A DNA stretch of 64,000 nt from an uncultured Oscillibacter sp. Its GTDB lineage: Bacteria; Bacillota; Clostridia; Oscillospirales; Oscillospiraceae. The position numbers and the translations under genes are program-made. Of this stretch, positions 26,993 to 35,261 are shown piece after piece; within the stretch, counting starts at the first letter, position 1; every line of letters starts with the position of its first letter. Location: assembly GCA_910583785.1 (NCBI GenBank), contig CAJTZK010000005.1:1-64000 (forward strand), given 5' to 3'. The notes under the pieces are model-generated. The model was not told the DNA's origin, ran no database searches, and was given only the letters and a program-made list of their open reading frames with translations.

Positions 26993-28348
26993 TCACTCCC
27001 GGATGACCGTCCCCCGGTTCCTGGCGTCCAGCCCCGCCTTGATGCGGTAAATGGTAGCCTTGGGGTCCAGTTTCGTCTGCTCCCCGGTGGCCAGGTCCTT
27101 GCAGGCCACCACGCCCGCGCGGATCTCATCCTCCCCCAGGAAGATGACGTAGGGAATGCCCAGCTTGTCCGCGTAGGAAATCTTCTGCTTGAACTTCTTC
27201 TCCTCACAGTGGAGCTGGGCCCGGATGCCATTGTCCCGGAGCTCGGTGGCAAGGGCGATGGCTTCGGACAAATCCTCCGTCATGGGCAGGATCAGCACGT
27301 CCGCCGGGGCCGTGGGCAGCTCCGGGTCCAGCATCCCCTGTTCCCCCAGAACGTAAAACAGCCGGGTCAGGCCAATGGAAATGCCAACGCCAGGGAGTTG
27401 TTTATCGGTATAATATTCCGCTAAGTTATCATACCGCCCGCCGGAGCAGACGGACCCGATCTCCGGATGGTCCAGGAGAACCGTTTCGTAAACCGTGCCC
27501 GTGTAGTAGTCCAGCCCCCGGGCGATGGTCAGGTCCACGGCGAAGTTTTCCGCCGGAACGCCGAAGCCCCCCAGGTATTGCACCACGGTTTTCAGCTCAT
27601 CCACTCCCTGGTCGAAGATTTCGTTCCGGCCCCGCCGGGCCTCCAGGGCGGAGAGGACGGCTCCGCTGTCCCCGGTGATGGAGATGAAATCTATGATCTC
27701 CTGGGCGTGCTCCGGGCAGAGGGCAAAGTCCCCGGTGAGGATGTCCCGGACCTTCTCCGGGCCGATCTTTTCCAGCTTGTCTACGGTGCGCATGATGTCC
27801 CCGGCCTTGCCGCTGAGGCCCAGGGAGGCATAGAAGCCGTTCAGGATTTTCCGGTTGTTCACCCGGATGCGGAACCGCTTGAGCCCCAGGGCGGAGAAGG
27901 TCCGGTAGATGATGGCGGGAATCTCCGCCTCGTTGAGGATGGAGAGCTTCCCGTCCCCAATCACGTCGATGTCCGCCTGGTAGAACTCCCGGAAGCGGCC
28001 CCGCTGGGCCCGCTCGCCCCGGTAGACCTTTCCGATCTGGAAACGGCGGAAGGGGAAGGCCAGGTCGTTGTAGTGCAGGGCCACATACTTAGCCAGGGGG
28101 ACCGTCAGGTCAAAGCGGAGGGAGAGGTCCGCGTCCCCCTTCTGGAAGCGGTAAATCTGCTTCTCCGTCTCGCCGCCGCCCTTGGCCAGCAGCACCTCGC
28201 TGGACTCGATGACGGGGGTGTCCAGGGGGGTAAAGCCATAGAGGCTGTAGGTCTCCCGGAGAATCTCCATGATCCGCTCCATCTGCCGCTGGGGGGCGGG
28301 GAGGAGCTCCATGAAGCCGGAGAGGGTGCGGGGGGTCTGTTTTGCCAT
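26993..28348 (-). CDS. hisS: Histidyl-tRNA synthetase
   Basis: 451 residues, class II: motif 1 region YGFTPLDTPVIE, motif 2 FRRFQIGKVYRGERAQRGRFREF in part, HisA motif ARGLDYYTGTVYE and GGRYDNLAEYY, then a C-terminal anticodon-binding domain (LELRDNGIRAQL-like). Charges tRNA-His. The core motifs favour true HisRS over the HisZ paralogue. Start ATG 28348 with AAAGGAG. A His T-box leader lies upstream. Confidence 0.96.
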   Translation of the reverse strand: MAKQTPRTLSGFMELLPAPQRQMERIMEILRETYSLYGFTPLDTPVIESSEVLLAKGGGETEKQIYRFQKGDADLSLRFDLTVPLAKYVALHYNDLAFPFRRFQIGKVYRGERAQRGRFREFYQADIDVIGDGKLSILNEAEIPAIIYRTFSALGLKRFRIRVNNRKILNGFYASLGLSGKAGDIMRTVDKLEKIGPEKVRDILTGDFALCPEHAQEIIDFISITGDSGAVLSALEARRGRNEIFDQGVDELKTVVQYLGGFGVPAENFAVDLTIARGLDYYTGTVYETVLLDHPEIGSVCSGGRYDNLAEYYTDKQLPGVGISIGLTRLFYVLGEQGMLDPELPTAPADVLILPMTEDLSEAIALATELRDNGIRAQLHCEEKKFKQKISYADKLGIPYVIFLGEDEIRAGVVACKDLATGEQTKLDPKATIYRIKAGLDARNRGTVIRE

Positions 28349-28369
28349 AACGCTGCTCCTTTACTTCAA

Positions 28370-28650
28370 TATCGCGGGGAGGGTTCCAAGGGGAGGATTG
28401 CTGAAAAAGAGCGCCGTCCTCCCAAAACTGGTTTTGGGACGATAGCGCTCATCGCTTCGTGGTGCCACCCAAATTCAAGGCTTGCGCCTCCTTTCAGCCT
28501 CCTGGTACGGGGAGGGGGCCGTGGGCGTTTCCGCCCCCGCTCCGCCGCTGTCCTTCCTCCTGGCCGGACGGGACCCTTCCAGCCAGGGGGTCCCTCTCTT
28601 GGGAGCGGCGCATGGAGTACTGCTGCGGCGTCATCGCGGTGAAATCCTTG
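28370..28650 (-). promoter_or_regulatory. T-box leader of hisS
   Basis: On the minus strand the T-box core GGGTGGCACCACG is at 28470-28458, followed by a strong terminator (28450-28403: GAGCGC...GCGCTC with an inner CCCAAAAC/GTTTTGGG stem and a T run). CCAAGAGAG near 28607 fits stem I. A CAC triplet near 28517 is a candidate His specifier. The presence of a T-box is clear; the specifier call is tentative. Confidence 0.88.
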
Positions 28651-28652
28651 TG

Positions 28653-28681
28653 ATTATATGCGTTTTTTCTCCAATTGTCAA
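28653..28681 (-). promoter_or_regulatory. hisS promoter
   Basis: On the minus strand a perfect TTGACA (28681-28676), 17-bp spacer and perfect TATAAT (28658-28653), immediately upstream of the T-box leader. Confidence 0.9.
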
Positions 28682-29180
28682 GCGGCCCTTTCGACCGGAG
28701 ACGGCCCTGGCGGGCGGGAATTTTGGAAGTTAGCGCAGGGCCGCCTCTTTCGCTGCCGCACCCTGGTGGTTGGGAAACAACTTCCGCTGCGTCTTTTAGT
28801 GCTGGGGCCGCTGTGGGGAAACCCCTGCCGTGCCACCCTCTTTTGCGAGAGGGGAACGTGCTCCCCCCTTGGCTCCCTCCGGCAAAGTACAGCCGTGTCC
28901 GGAAAAAAGTTCCCCTTGAAAAAGAGGGCTGTCCGTGAAGCGGACGGAGGGTTTCCCCTCCGCAAAGGGAACTGCCCGCGGGGCGGGCGGGGAGGGCCCC
29001 CGCTCCCGATAGAACACCCTGTGGGGCCTGACCCCCGGGCCAGGCCATTTCTCCAGGGCTTGCCTTGCGTATGCTTCCAGGAGGGGCGGAGGTTCTTTTG
29101 CTGGCTCTGCCATAAGCGGCCCTGAGATTCTAGGGCTCTAGTTTCCCGTCCGCTAAGAGCCCCGCGTTGTTCAAGAAGCG
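28682..29180. other. Non-coding spacer with a partial R2 repeat
   Basis: About 500 bp without a supported gene. Several short inverted repeats occur (for example around CTCTTTTGCGAGAGG, 28838-28852). A partial R2 unit, CGATAGAACACCCTGTGGGG plus the GGCCTGACCC/GGGCCAGGCC hairpin, is at 29006-29062. Confidence 0.6.
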
Positions 29181-29597
29181 TCAGGCCAGGGGGCGGGAGG
29201 TGGAGGGGTTGACGATGAGCCGCCAATCCAGGTCGCCCCGGGCAAGGCCCAGGACCAGCATCTCCGCCGTGGCAATGTTGCTGGCGAAGGGGACCCGGTT
29301 CTGGTCGCAGAGGCGGGAGATGTACGAGATGTCCTCCGCCCGCTCCTCACTGGCCGGGTCGTTGAAAAACAGCACCAGGTCAAACTCATTGTAGGAGATG
29401 CGGGCGCCGATCTGCTGGCTGCCGCCGTGGGCGTAGGTCAGGAAGCAGTGGACATCCAGGCCCGTGGAGTCTGCAATCATGTGCCCGGTGGTATTGGTGG
29501 CGTAGAGCTGGTGCCGCGCCAGAATCCCGGCGTAAGCGGTGCAGAATTGGACCATCAGCTCCTTTTTGTTGTCGTGGGCCATTAGCGCGATGTTCAT
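29181..29597 (-). CDS. mgsA: Methylglyoxal synthase
   Basis: Converts dihydroxyacetone phosphate to methylglyoxal and phosphate, an overflow bypass of lower glycolysis. 138 residues with the full family pattern: IALMAHDNKKELMVQFC, ATNTTGHMI (phosphate site), YAHGGSQQIGARI and the FFNDP Asp region, then SNIATAEMLV. Length is slightly under the ~150 usual. Start ATG 29597, with GAAAGGAG upstream. Confidence 0.96.
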   Translation of the reverse strand: MNIALMAHDNKKELMVQFCTAYAGILARHQLYATNTTGHMIADSTGLDVHCFLTYAHGGSQQIGARISYNEFDLVLFFNDPASEERAEDISYISRLCDQNRVPFASNIATAEMLVLGLARGDLDWRLIVNPSTSRPLA

Positions 29598-29648
29598 GTC
29601 ATGCTCCTTTCTGTCTTCGTAACCGGCGAAGCCCGCCGGTGGTTTGGC

Positions 29649-30395
29649 TTATCGTATCCGCAGCAGGGGGACCTTCTGTCCTTGGAGCCGCTTGGCAATG
29701 TTCCGGTAGGCCGCCGCCGCCCCCTGGTTCCCGCTGAGCAGCAGGGGTACCCCCCGGTTCAAGGCGAGGGGGAGGGCGTCGTCCTCCGGGATGACTCCAA
29801 TCAGGGGCAGGCCCGCCCGGTCAATGGCGTCGTCTATGGTGGCGTGCATGCTGCGGAGCATCTTCCTCCGCACCCGGTTTACCGTCAGGTGCAGCCTCCC
29901 GTTGGGGAAGCGGTGGAGCTCCATCACCGTATGCTGGGCGTCCCGGAGGGAGGAGGCGTCCGCCGTGGCCACCACCACGCATCGGTCCGCCGCGCAGGTG
30001 GCCAGCTGGAACCCGCTGTCCAGACCCGCCGGAGCGTCCAGGAAGCAGTAATCGAACCGCTCCCGGGCAGCGTCCAGCATGATGGACATCTGTTCCTCCG
30101 TCACCGGGCGGCCCCGGCTCCGGGTGGGGGCCGTCAGCAGGAAGAGGCCCGGAATGTCCGGGTGTTCCACCGCCGCCACGTCCAGGGAACAGCGCTGTTG
30201 GGCCACGTCGGTAAAGTCCATAATGGCCCGGTCCGTCAGCCCCAGGGCCAGGTCCAGGTTCCGCAGGGCCACGTCGCAGTCCACGCACAGCACCTTCTGT
30301 CCCAGCTGCGCCAGGGCGGACCCCACCCCGGCGGTGAAGGAGGTCTTGCCCGTGCCCCCCTTGCCGGAGACTACGGCAACGCATTGGCCCGCCAT
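29649..30395 (-). CDS. MinD-family ATPase
   Basis: 248 residues. A deviant Walker A VVSGKGGTGKTSF (with the signature lysine), switch CVDCDVALRNLDLALG and YCFLDAPAGLD identify the ParA/MinD superfamily; overall closest by eye to MinD, which positions the division site at the membrane. The end (YRNIAKRLQGQKVPLLRIR) could form the amphipathic membrane helix of MinD. No minC or minE is next to it, so a different cargo is possible. Start ATG 30395 with GGGAGG. Confidence 0.85.
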   Translation of the reverse strand: MAGQCVAVVSGKGGTGKTSFTAGVGSALAQLGQKVLCVDCDVALRNLDLALGLTDRAIMDFTDVAQQRCSLDVAAVEHPDIPGLFLLTAPTRSRGRPVTEEQMSIMLDAARERFDYCFLDAPAGLDSGFQLATCAADRCVVVATADASSLRDAQHTVMELHRFPNGRLHLTVNRVRRKMLRSMHATIDDAIDRAGLPLIGVIPEDDALPLALNRGVPLLLSGNQGAAAAYRNIAKRLQGQKVPLLRIR

Positions 30396-30436
30396 GGAAC
30401 GCGCCTCCCTTCCAAACGGTGATTTCGTACTCTCTA

Positions 30437-31132
30437 TTATAGCGGATTCTTCTTGATCTTTGCAAACGTTCTAGGATATTTTTTGGGGGTTTCCCCTATT
30501 TTTGTGAGAATTACCAGCCGCCGGGGGATCTCTGTACCGGGAATGGCATAGTCCAGGGGCTTTTCCAGCCGCCCGCCCAGCAGGCTCGCCGCCCGCCCGG
30601 CGTCGTTCAGCTCCTCCTGGGTGTCCACGGACTTCATGGCCAGGAACTGGCCCCCCGGCTCCACCAGGGGCAGGCACAGCTCTGCCAGTACGGGCAGGGC
30701 CGCCACCGCCCGGCTCACCGCCACACCGAAGGACTCCCGGCGTTCCGCCGCGAACTCCTCCGCCCGGCCGTGGACGCATTCCACGTCCTCCAGCCCCAGG
30801 TCTTCGCAGACCTCCCGGAGGAAGTCCACCCGCTTGCGCTGGGCGTCCAGCAGGGTCAATTGAATGGAGGGCTCCAGGATTTTCAGGGGAAGGCCCGGAA
30901 AACCCGCCCCGGTCCCCACGTCCACCACGGTTTTCCCCCGGAGGTCCGCCAGGGCCAGCAGGGCGGCGCTGTCCAGGAAGTGGAGCCTTGCCGCCTCAGC
31001 GGGGTCCGTGATGGCGGTGAGGTTCATGACCTTGTTTTTCTCCGCCAGCAGCTCCCAGTAGCGGAGCAGGGCCGGGATTCCCCCGGCGGGGAGGGAGAGG
31101 GCCGTCAGGCCCTCCCGGAGGATGGCTTCCAT
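30437..31132 (-). CDS. rsmG: 16S rRNA (guanine-N7) methyltransferase RsmG
   Basis: SAM-dependent methyltransferase (GidB) that modifies G527 of 16S rRNA. 231 residues with the SAM site VVDVGTGAGFPGLPLKIL, LLDAQRKRVDFL and AVSRAVAALPVLAELC. The second of two adjacent ATGs (31132) is chosen because it gives better spacing to AAGGAG. It is coupled to mscL (TGATG overlap). In many Firmicutes rsmG sits beside parAB near dnaA; here it is about 5 kb from parAB. Confidence 0.95.
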   Translation of the reverse strand: MEAILREGLTALSLPAGGIPALLRYWELLAEKNKVMNLTAITDPAEAARLHFLDSAALLALADLRGKTVVDVGTGAGFPGLPLKILEPSIQLTLLDAQRKRVDFLREVCEDLGLEDVECVHGRAEEFAAERRESFGVAVSRAVAALPVLAELCLPLVEPGGQFLAMKSVDTQEELNDAGRAASLLGGRLEKPLDYAIPGTEIPRRLVILTKIGETPKKYPRTFAKIKKNPL

Positions 31133-31521
31133 CATTTCTCCTTCAGCAGGTCCCGGATTTCCGTCAGCAGCTTCTCCTCGGGGGAGGGGCCCGGCGGGGG
31201 AGCGGTTTCCTTCTTCTTGTGGAAGCGGTTCAGGGCCTTTATGATGCAGAAGACCACCAGGGCCATAATCAGGAAGTTCAAAACGGCCTGGATGAAGTTG
31301 CCGTAGGTGATGGTGGCGGGCCCAATGTCCACCGCCAGCTCCGCGAAGGAGACGCTGTCGGTGAAGATGCCCAGGATGGGCATGACGATATCGTTGATCA
31401 GGGAAGTGGTGATGTTGGAGAAGGCTCCGCCGATGATCACGCCTACCGCCATGTCCATCACGTTGCCCCGGGCGATGAAGGTCTTGAATTCCGACCAGAA
31501 TCCGGAGGTCTTGTCAGCCAT
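31132..31521 (-). CDS. mscL: Large-conductance mechanosensitive channel MscL
   Basis: Emergency pressure-release channel of the cytoplasmic membrane. 129 residues with FKTFIARGNVMDMAVGVIIG (first membrane helix and gate), a periplasmic loop, the second helix FIQAVLNFLIMALVVFCIIK and the C-terminal EKLLTEIRDLLKEK helix. ATG 31521 (MADKTSG) is preferred to an upstream start at 31548 because AAAGGGA precedes it. Its stop overlaps the rsmG start. Confidence 0.97.
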   Translation of the reverse strand: MADKTSGFWSEFKTFIARGNVMDMAVGVIIGGAFSNITTSLINDIVMPILGIFTDSVSFAELAVDIGPATITYGNFIQAVLNFLIMALVVFCIIKALNRFHKKKETAPPPGPSPEEKLLTEIRDLLKEK

Positions 31522-31573
31522 GATTGATTCCCTTTCGTATAAATTCATCTTACAAGTACGGATAGGAATGAAA

Positions 31574-32614
31574 TTATGCGGTTCTCACCCGGAGGGAGGG
31601 CTCCAGCACCCGGGCCATCATGATGGCGGCCTGGGCCCGGGTCAGCTCCTTGTCCCCGCCGAAGCTTCCGGCCTGGTCCACGCCGGTGAGGACGCCCGCC
31701 TGATAGAGGTTCAAGATTCGCTGAGCCTTTGGGGTTTCCTCGTCGACGTCGGGGACGGTTACCGTCTCGTTCAGGATGTCCAGCTCCCCGGCAACGGCGC
31801 TAACTAGCCACGCGAACATATCCCGCCGGGCGCTGTCGCTAGAGAAGCGGGTGAGGGCGTCATAGTCCTCGATTCCGTTTTCCCCGGCCAGCGGGGCCAG
31901 CAGGTCCGAGATCAGGTCGGCCTTGTTTTCGCTGGTCAGGTAGACCAGGGCGGGATACCACCAGGCGGAGGCCAGGCGGGTGAAGTTTGTGGCGTTGTAC
32001 CAGAAGAGGGAGTTTCCGTCCGGGTCGTCGAAGTCCTCAAAGCAGTAGCCGGTGCCCTGGAAGCCCTGGGTCATGGTGCCGGGCTCCGAGTGATAGGACT
32101 GCCGGAGGCCCTGATAGGTGCGGATGTGATTGTAGCCCTCGAAGCCGATTTCCAGCCGGCAGGTTTCCGGGAGGGAGGCGTCCTCCTCCTCCAGGCTGAG
32201 GCAGAAATAGGGATTCATGCCGCCGGTGTAGGAGTGGGGGAGTTCCCCCGCCGGGTAGGAGGCAATCAAGCTGCCGTCCTCATCGAGGAACCGGAGGTAG
32301 GGCTGGCTCAGGTCCGGCAGGTCCGGCACCGTGCCGTCGCCGCCGTTTTGGAGATTGTAGAGCCGCGCCGCCAGCACCACCAGCTGGGCCACGTTCAGCT
32401 TTCCCTGGGGGTTAAAGGTCGTGTCCGAGGTGCCGTTCATCAAGCCCCGCTCGTAACAGAGCTTCACGGCCTCGTAGGAGGCGCTTCCCTCCGCCACGTC
32501 GGAAAAACCGGGGTAATCCCGAGATGTTGTGGTTTCTGTACCCGTTGCGCCACAAGGGATTGAGAGCGCAGACAGGAATACAGCCGTTAAAATCAGTCCG
32601 GCAATACATTTCAT
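31574..32614 (-). CDS. Exported SLH-domain protein
   Basis: 346 residues. Signal peptide (about 1-23, MKCIAGLILTAVFLSALSIP), an SLH-like module near the N-terminus (FSDVAEGSASYEAVKLCYERG ... FNPQGKLNVAQLVVLAARL) and another at the C-terminus (NLYQAGVLTGVDQAG ... LTRAQAAIMMARVLE). SLH modules attach proteins to wall polymers. The central ~200 residues have no recognised domain. Single gene between serS and mscL. Confidence 0.88.
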   Translation of the reverse strand: MKCIAGLILTAVFLSALSIPCGATGTETTTSRDYPGFSDVAEGSASYEAVKLCYERGLMNGTSDTTFNPQGKLNVAQLVVLAARLYNLQNGGDGTVPDLPDLSQPYLRFLDEDGSLIASYPAGELPHSYTGGMNPYFCLSLEEEDASLPETCRLEIGFEGYNHIRTYQGLRQSYHSEPGTMTQGFQGTGYCFEDFDDPDGNSLFWYNATNFTRLASAWWYPALVYLTSENKADLISDLLAPLAGENGIEDYDALTRFSSDSARRDMFAWLVSAVAGELDILNETVTVPDVDEETPKAQRILNLYQAGVLTGVDQAGSFGGDKELTRAQAAIMMARVLEPSLRVRTA

Positions 32615-32650
32615 CGTTCAAGTCCTTTCTATCGGCTCCAGACGGGTTGA

Positions 32651-32720
32651 TACTTTTTCTCGTGAGAAAAAGGTACCAAAAAGAGCTTTATCACGCTCTA
32701 TACCCTGGTTTTTATCCGGG
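32651..32720. repeat. Repeat R3, copy 1
   Basis: TACTTTTTCTCGTGAGAAAA hairpin followed by CAAAAAGAGCTTTATCACGC and CTGGTTTTTATCCGGG. The same ordered blocks occur at 62366-62434. Non-coding, between serS and the SLH gene. Confidence 0.65.
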
Positions 32721-32743
32721 ATTTGTTGCACGACAACCAAGTC

Positions 32744-34048
32744 TCAGCAGGTCGGGACCAGTTTTTCGGTTCCGCCCATGTAGGGGCGCAGGACCTCGGG
32801 GATTAGGACTGTGCCGTTGGCCTGGAGATTGTTTTCCAGGAAGGCGATCAGCATCCGGGGCGGGGCCACGCAGGTGTTATTGAGGGTGTGGCACAGCTGG
32901 GTCTTGCCGGACTCGTCCTTGTAGCGGATCCGCAGCCGCCGGGCCTGGGCGTCGCCCAGGTTGGAGCAGGAGCAGACCTCAAAATACTTTTGCTGCCGGG
33001 GGGACCAGGCCTCGATGTCGCAGGACTTGACCTTCAAATCCGCCAGGTCGCCGGAGCAGCACTCCAGCTGCCGCACGGGAATGTCCAGGGACTGGAACAG
33101 CTCCACGGAGAACTGCCACAGCTTTTCGTACCACATGGGGGACTCCTCGGGCTTGCAGACCACAATCATCTCCTGCTTTTCAAACTGGTGGATGCGGTAC
33201 ACGCCCCGCTCCTCGATGCCGTGGGCGCCCTTCTCCTTGCGGAAGCAGGGGGAATAGGAGGTCAGGGTCTGGGGCAGGTTCCCGGCGGGGAGAATCTGGT
33301 CGATGAACCGGCCGATCATAGAATGTTCGCTGGTGCCGATGAGGTAGAGGTCCTCGCCCTCGATTTTGTACATCATGCCGTCCATGTCCGTCTGGCTCAT
33401 GACGCCTTCCACCACGTTTCCGTGAATCATGAAGGGGGGGATGCAGTAGGTAAAGCCCTTGCCAATCATGAAGTCCCGGCCATAGGCCAGCACCGCCTCG
33501 TGGAGCCGGGCGATGTCGCCCAGGAGGTAATAGAAGCCGTTGCCGGAGACCCGGCCCGCCGCGTCCAGGTCGATGCCGCCGAAGGACTCCATGATTTCCG
33601 TGTGATAGGGGATGGGGAAGTCCGGGGTTTTGGCCTCGCCGAAGCGCTGGACCTCCACGTTTTCGCTGTCGTCCTTGCCAATGGGGACGGAGGGGTCGAT
33701 GATCTGGGGAATCAGCAGCATGCGCTTGTGGAGCTCCGCCTCCAGCTCGTTTTCCTGCTTCTCAAGCTCGGCCAGGCGGTCCGCCTGTTCCTTCACCTGG
33801 GCCTTGACGGCCTCGGCCTCCTGGAGCTTGGAGGGGTCCTTTTTGGACTGGCCCATGAGCATGCCGATTTGCTTGGAGAGGGTATTGCGGTTGGAGCGGA
33901 GCTGGTCCGCCTCGGCGATGGCGGCGCGGCGCTTGGCGTCCAGGCCGATGACCTCGTCCACCAGGGGGAGTTTCTCCTCCTGGAATTTTTTCTGGATGTT
34001 CTCCTTGACGGCCTCGGGGTTCTCCCGGATGAAGCGGATATCAAGCAT
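32744..34048 (-). CDS. serS: Seryl-tRNA synthetase
   Basis: 434 residues: an N-terminal long helical arm (about 30-105) that reads the tRNA-Ser variable loop, then the class II core with FRKEKGAHGIEERGVYRIHQ (motif 2 region), the Ser-binding ECCSGDLADLKVKSCDIEAW and motif 3 in NNTCVAPPRMLIAFLENN. Charges tRNA-Ser and, for selenocysteine, tRNA-Sec if present. Start ATG 34048 with GAAGGA. A parS site and a tandem 11-bp repeat lie in its promoter region. Confidence 0.97.
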   Translation of the reverse strand: MLDIRFIRENPEAVKENIQKKFQEEKLPLVDEVIGLDAKRRAAIAEADQLRSNRNTLSKQIGMLMGQSKKDPSKLQEAEAVKAQVKEQADRLAELEKQENELEAELHKRMLLIPQIIDPSVPIGKDDSENVEVQRFGEAKTPDFPIPYHTEIMESFGGIDLDAAGRVSGNGFYYLLGDIARLHEAVLAYGRDFMIGKGFTYCIPPFMIHGNVVEGVMSQTDMDGMMYKIEGEDLYLIGTSEHSMIGRFIDQILPAGNLPQTLTSYSPCFRKEKGAHGIEERGVYRIHQFEKQEMIVVCKPEESPMWYEKLWQFSVELFQSLDIPVRQLECCSGDLADLKVKSCDIEAWSPRQQKYFEVCSCSNLGDAQARRLRIRYKDESGKTQLCHTLNNTCVAPPRMLIAFLENNLQANGTVLIPEVLRPYMGGTEKLVPTC

Positions 34049-34087
34049 GATGATTTCCTTCTTTCTTCAATATTAAACAATATTACA

Positions 34088-34111
34088 CGTTTGAAGTATA
34101 CGTTTGAAGTG
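34088..34111 (-). repeat. Tandem 11-bp repeat upstream of serS
   Basis: Two copies of ACGTTTGAAGT separated by AT, between the parS site at 34110 and the serS start. A possible operator or part of the promoter; function unknown. Confidence 0.5.
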
Positions 34112-34125
34112 TTTCACGTGAAACG
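34110..34125. promoter_or_regulatory. parS site
   Basis: TGTTTCACGTGAAACG, one mismatch (last base) to the conserved ParB site. Upstream of serS and about 1.7 kb from parB. Confidence 0.85.
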
Positions 34126-34198
34126 GGGGGGGGATGCCCGCCCTTCGGGCGGGGGAGGATTTCAGCCATGAAGATGGCTGGTTCAATGCACCCCCCAT
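34125..34198 (-). repeat. Repeat module R1b, copy 3
   Basis: Minus-strand copy containing AGCCATGAAGATGGCT and GCCCGCCCTTCGGGCGGG, ending in TTCAATGCACCCCCC. It is followed by a CTCTCTTTTGCGAAAAGAGAG hairpin and a GCCGTGCACGG palindrome shared with 26040. Confidence 0.7.
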
Positions 34199-34432
34199 TC
34201 TCTCTTTTGCGAAAAGAGAGAATGCGCCGTGCACGGTGGAAGAGAGAAAACGGGGGCGCGCAGGCAGTACCTCCGGTTTCACGAATGTCTTCTGCCCGCA
34301 GCGTAATACAAACGGGGGTTTTGGCGGCCGATGTAAGGACTGTCCGGCCCTCCCCGCTGCCGCCAACCTGGCGGTTGGGGAAAGAATTGCCCCTGTATAG
34401 GCCGCCGTCCTCGGCGGCCCGTCCCTCAGCCC

Positions 34433-34764
34433 ACCCCTCTATCGATAGACCACCCTATAGGGGTCCCCGCCGGAGCCCAGCGAAGCGGGTCCGGTGGGGA
34501 GAGGATGAAGGAATGGAGCAGAGCGGAGTCCTCGCCGTCAGGCGGGGACGCAGCGGGTGGAATTTCTTCTGACGATGTGGGGCCTGACCCTCTGGTCAGG
34601 CCATTCCCTCAGAAATTGCCTTTCTACCGATAGCGGCCCATTTCCCCGGAACCTCCATGCTGCCCATGGCCCATTCCCTCCGGGCCCGCCCTTCTATCGG
34701 CAGAACACCTGTAGGGGGCGGGCTCTGTCCCGCCCCGTCCCCTGTCCTTCTATCAATAGAACTT
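34433..34764. repeat. Intergenic repeat array R2, copy b, interrupted by R1
   Basis: Contains TCTATCGATAGA (34438-34449), ACCACCCTATAGGGG, AGGCCATTCC units and further TTCTATCGGCAGAA and TTCTATCAATAGAA palindromes up to the end of the gene at 34767. An R1 copy (34460-34575) splits the CCCTATAGGGG / TGTGGGGCCTGACC part of the unit, which is continuous at 29006-29062. Confidence 0.72.
34460..34575 (+). repeat. Dispersed repeat R1, copy 5
   Basis: GGGGTCCCCGC start, a CGGAGCCC/GGGTCCG hairpin around AGCGAAGC, the GGGGAGAGGATGAAGGAATG core, TCCTCGCC/GGCGGGGA hairpin and a TTCTTCTGACGA end. Closest in sequence to the copy at 15153-15268. Confidence 0.82.
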
Positions 34765-34766
34765 TT

Positions 34767-35261
34767 TTAACCGGCCTCCAATAATGGCCGTAGCCGCTCC
34801 GCCAGGGCCTGGGCGGTCTCCTCGCCGCCGGAGAGGGAGGCGGGCAGATTTTGCTTGGTGTACGGGGAGGTGTAACAGGGCTTTCCGCCGTTCAGCTGGA
34901 GCATGAGGTCTTTGTCGCCGCTGTCCCAGAGATAAAAGACCAGAGCCTCTCTTGCGGCGGGCTCGGTGCGGATGACGCCGTCTTGATACTGCCGGACCAG
35001 ATTCCACGGGGGTCTGCGGAAGCGAAGGGCTTCCAGCTCGTCCAGGACGGTCTGCCACAGAGGATCGCCGGGCCGGAGGCCAATGCTTCGGGCCTCCTGC
35101 TCGCCTACGCCTGGCTCGTTGCGGGAAATGCGGACGTTGACGGCCTCCAGTTCTCCGATGCCCAGGCCGTAGACGTCCACAGGCCGGGAATACCACGCCG
35201 CCCACAAAACCAGGGCCAGGATGACGGCCAGAACCTTCCAGTGGGCCTTTACCTGGTTCAC
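34767..35261 (-). CDS. Membrane-anchored protein, paralogue of 26453-26971
   Basis: 164 residues with a single N-terminal membrane segment (about 8-24, VLAVILALVLWAAWYSRP) and an outside domain of unknown family. It overlaps the upstream gene (35258) by 4 bp and lies in the parA-parB transcription unit. Like its paralogue, it is followed directly by an R2 repeat array. Confidence 0.72.
   Translation of the reverse strand: MNQVKAHWKVLAVILALVLWAAWYSRPVDVYGLGIGELEAVNVRISRNEPGVGEQEARSIGLRPGDPLWQTVLDELEALRFRRPPWNLVRQYQDGVIRTEPAAREALVFYLWDSGDKDLMLQLNGGKPCYTSPYTKQNLPASLSGGEETAQALAERLRPLLEAG

Noticed and set aside
28494..29226. Overlapping ORFs on both strands between hisS and mgsA
   Set aside because: The region holds the T-box leader, a promoter and repeat fragments; no ORF has a good start site or protein-like composition.
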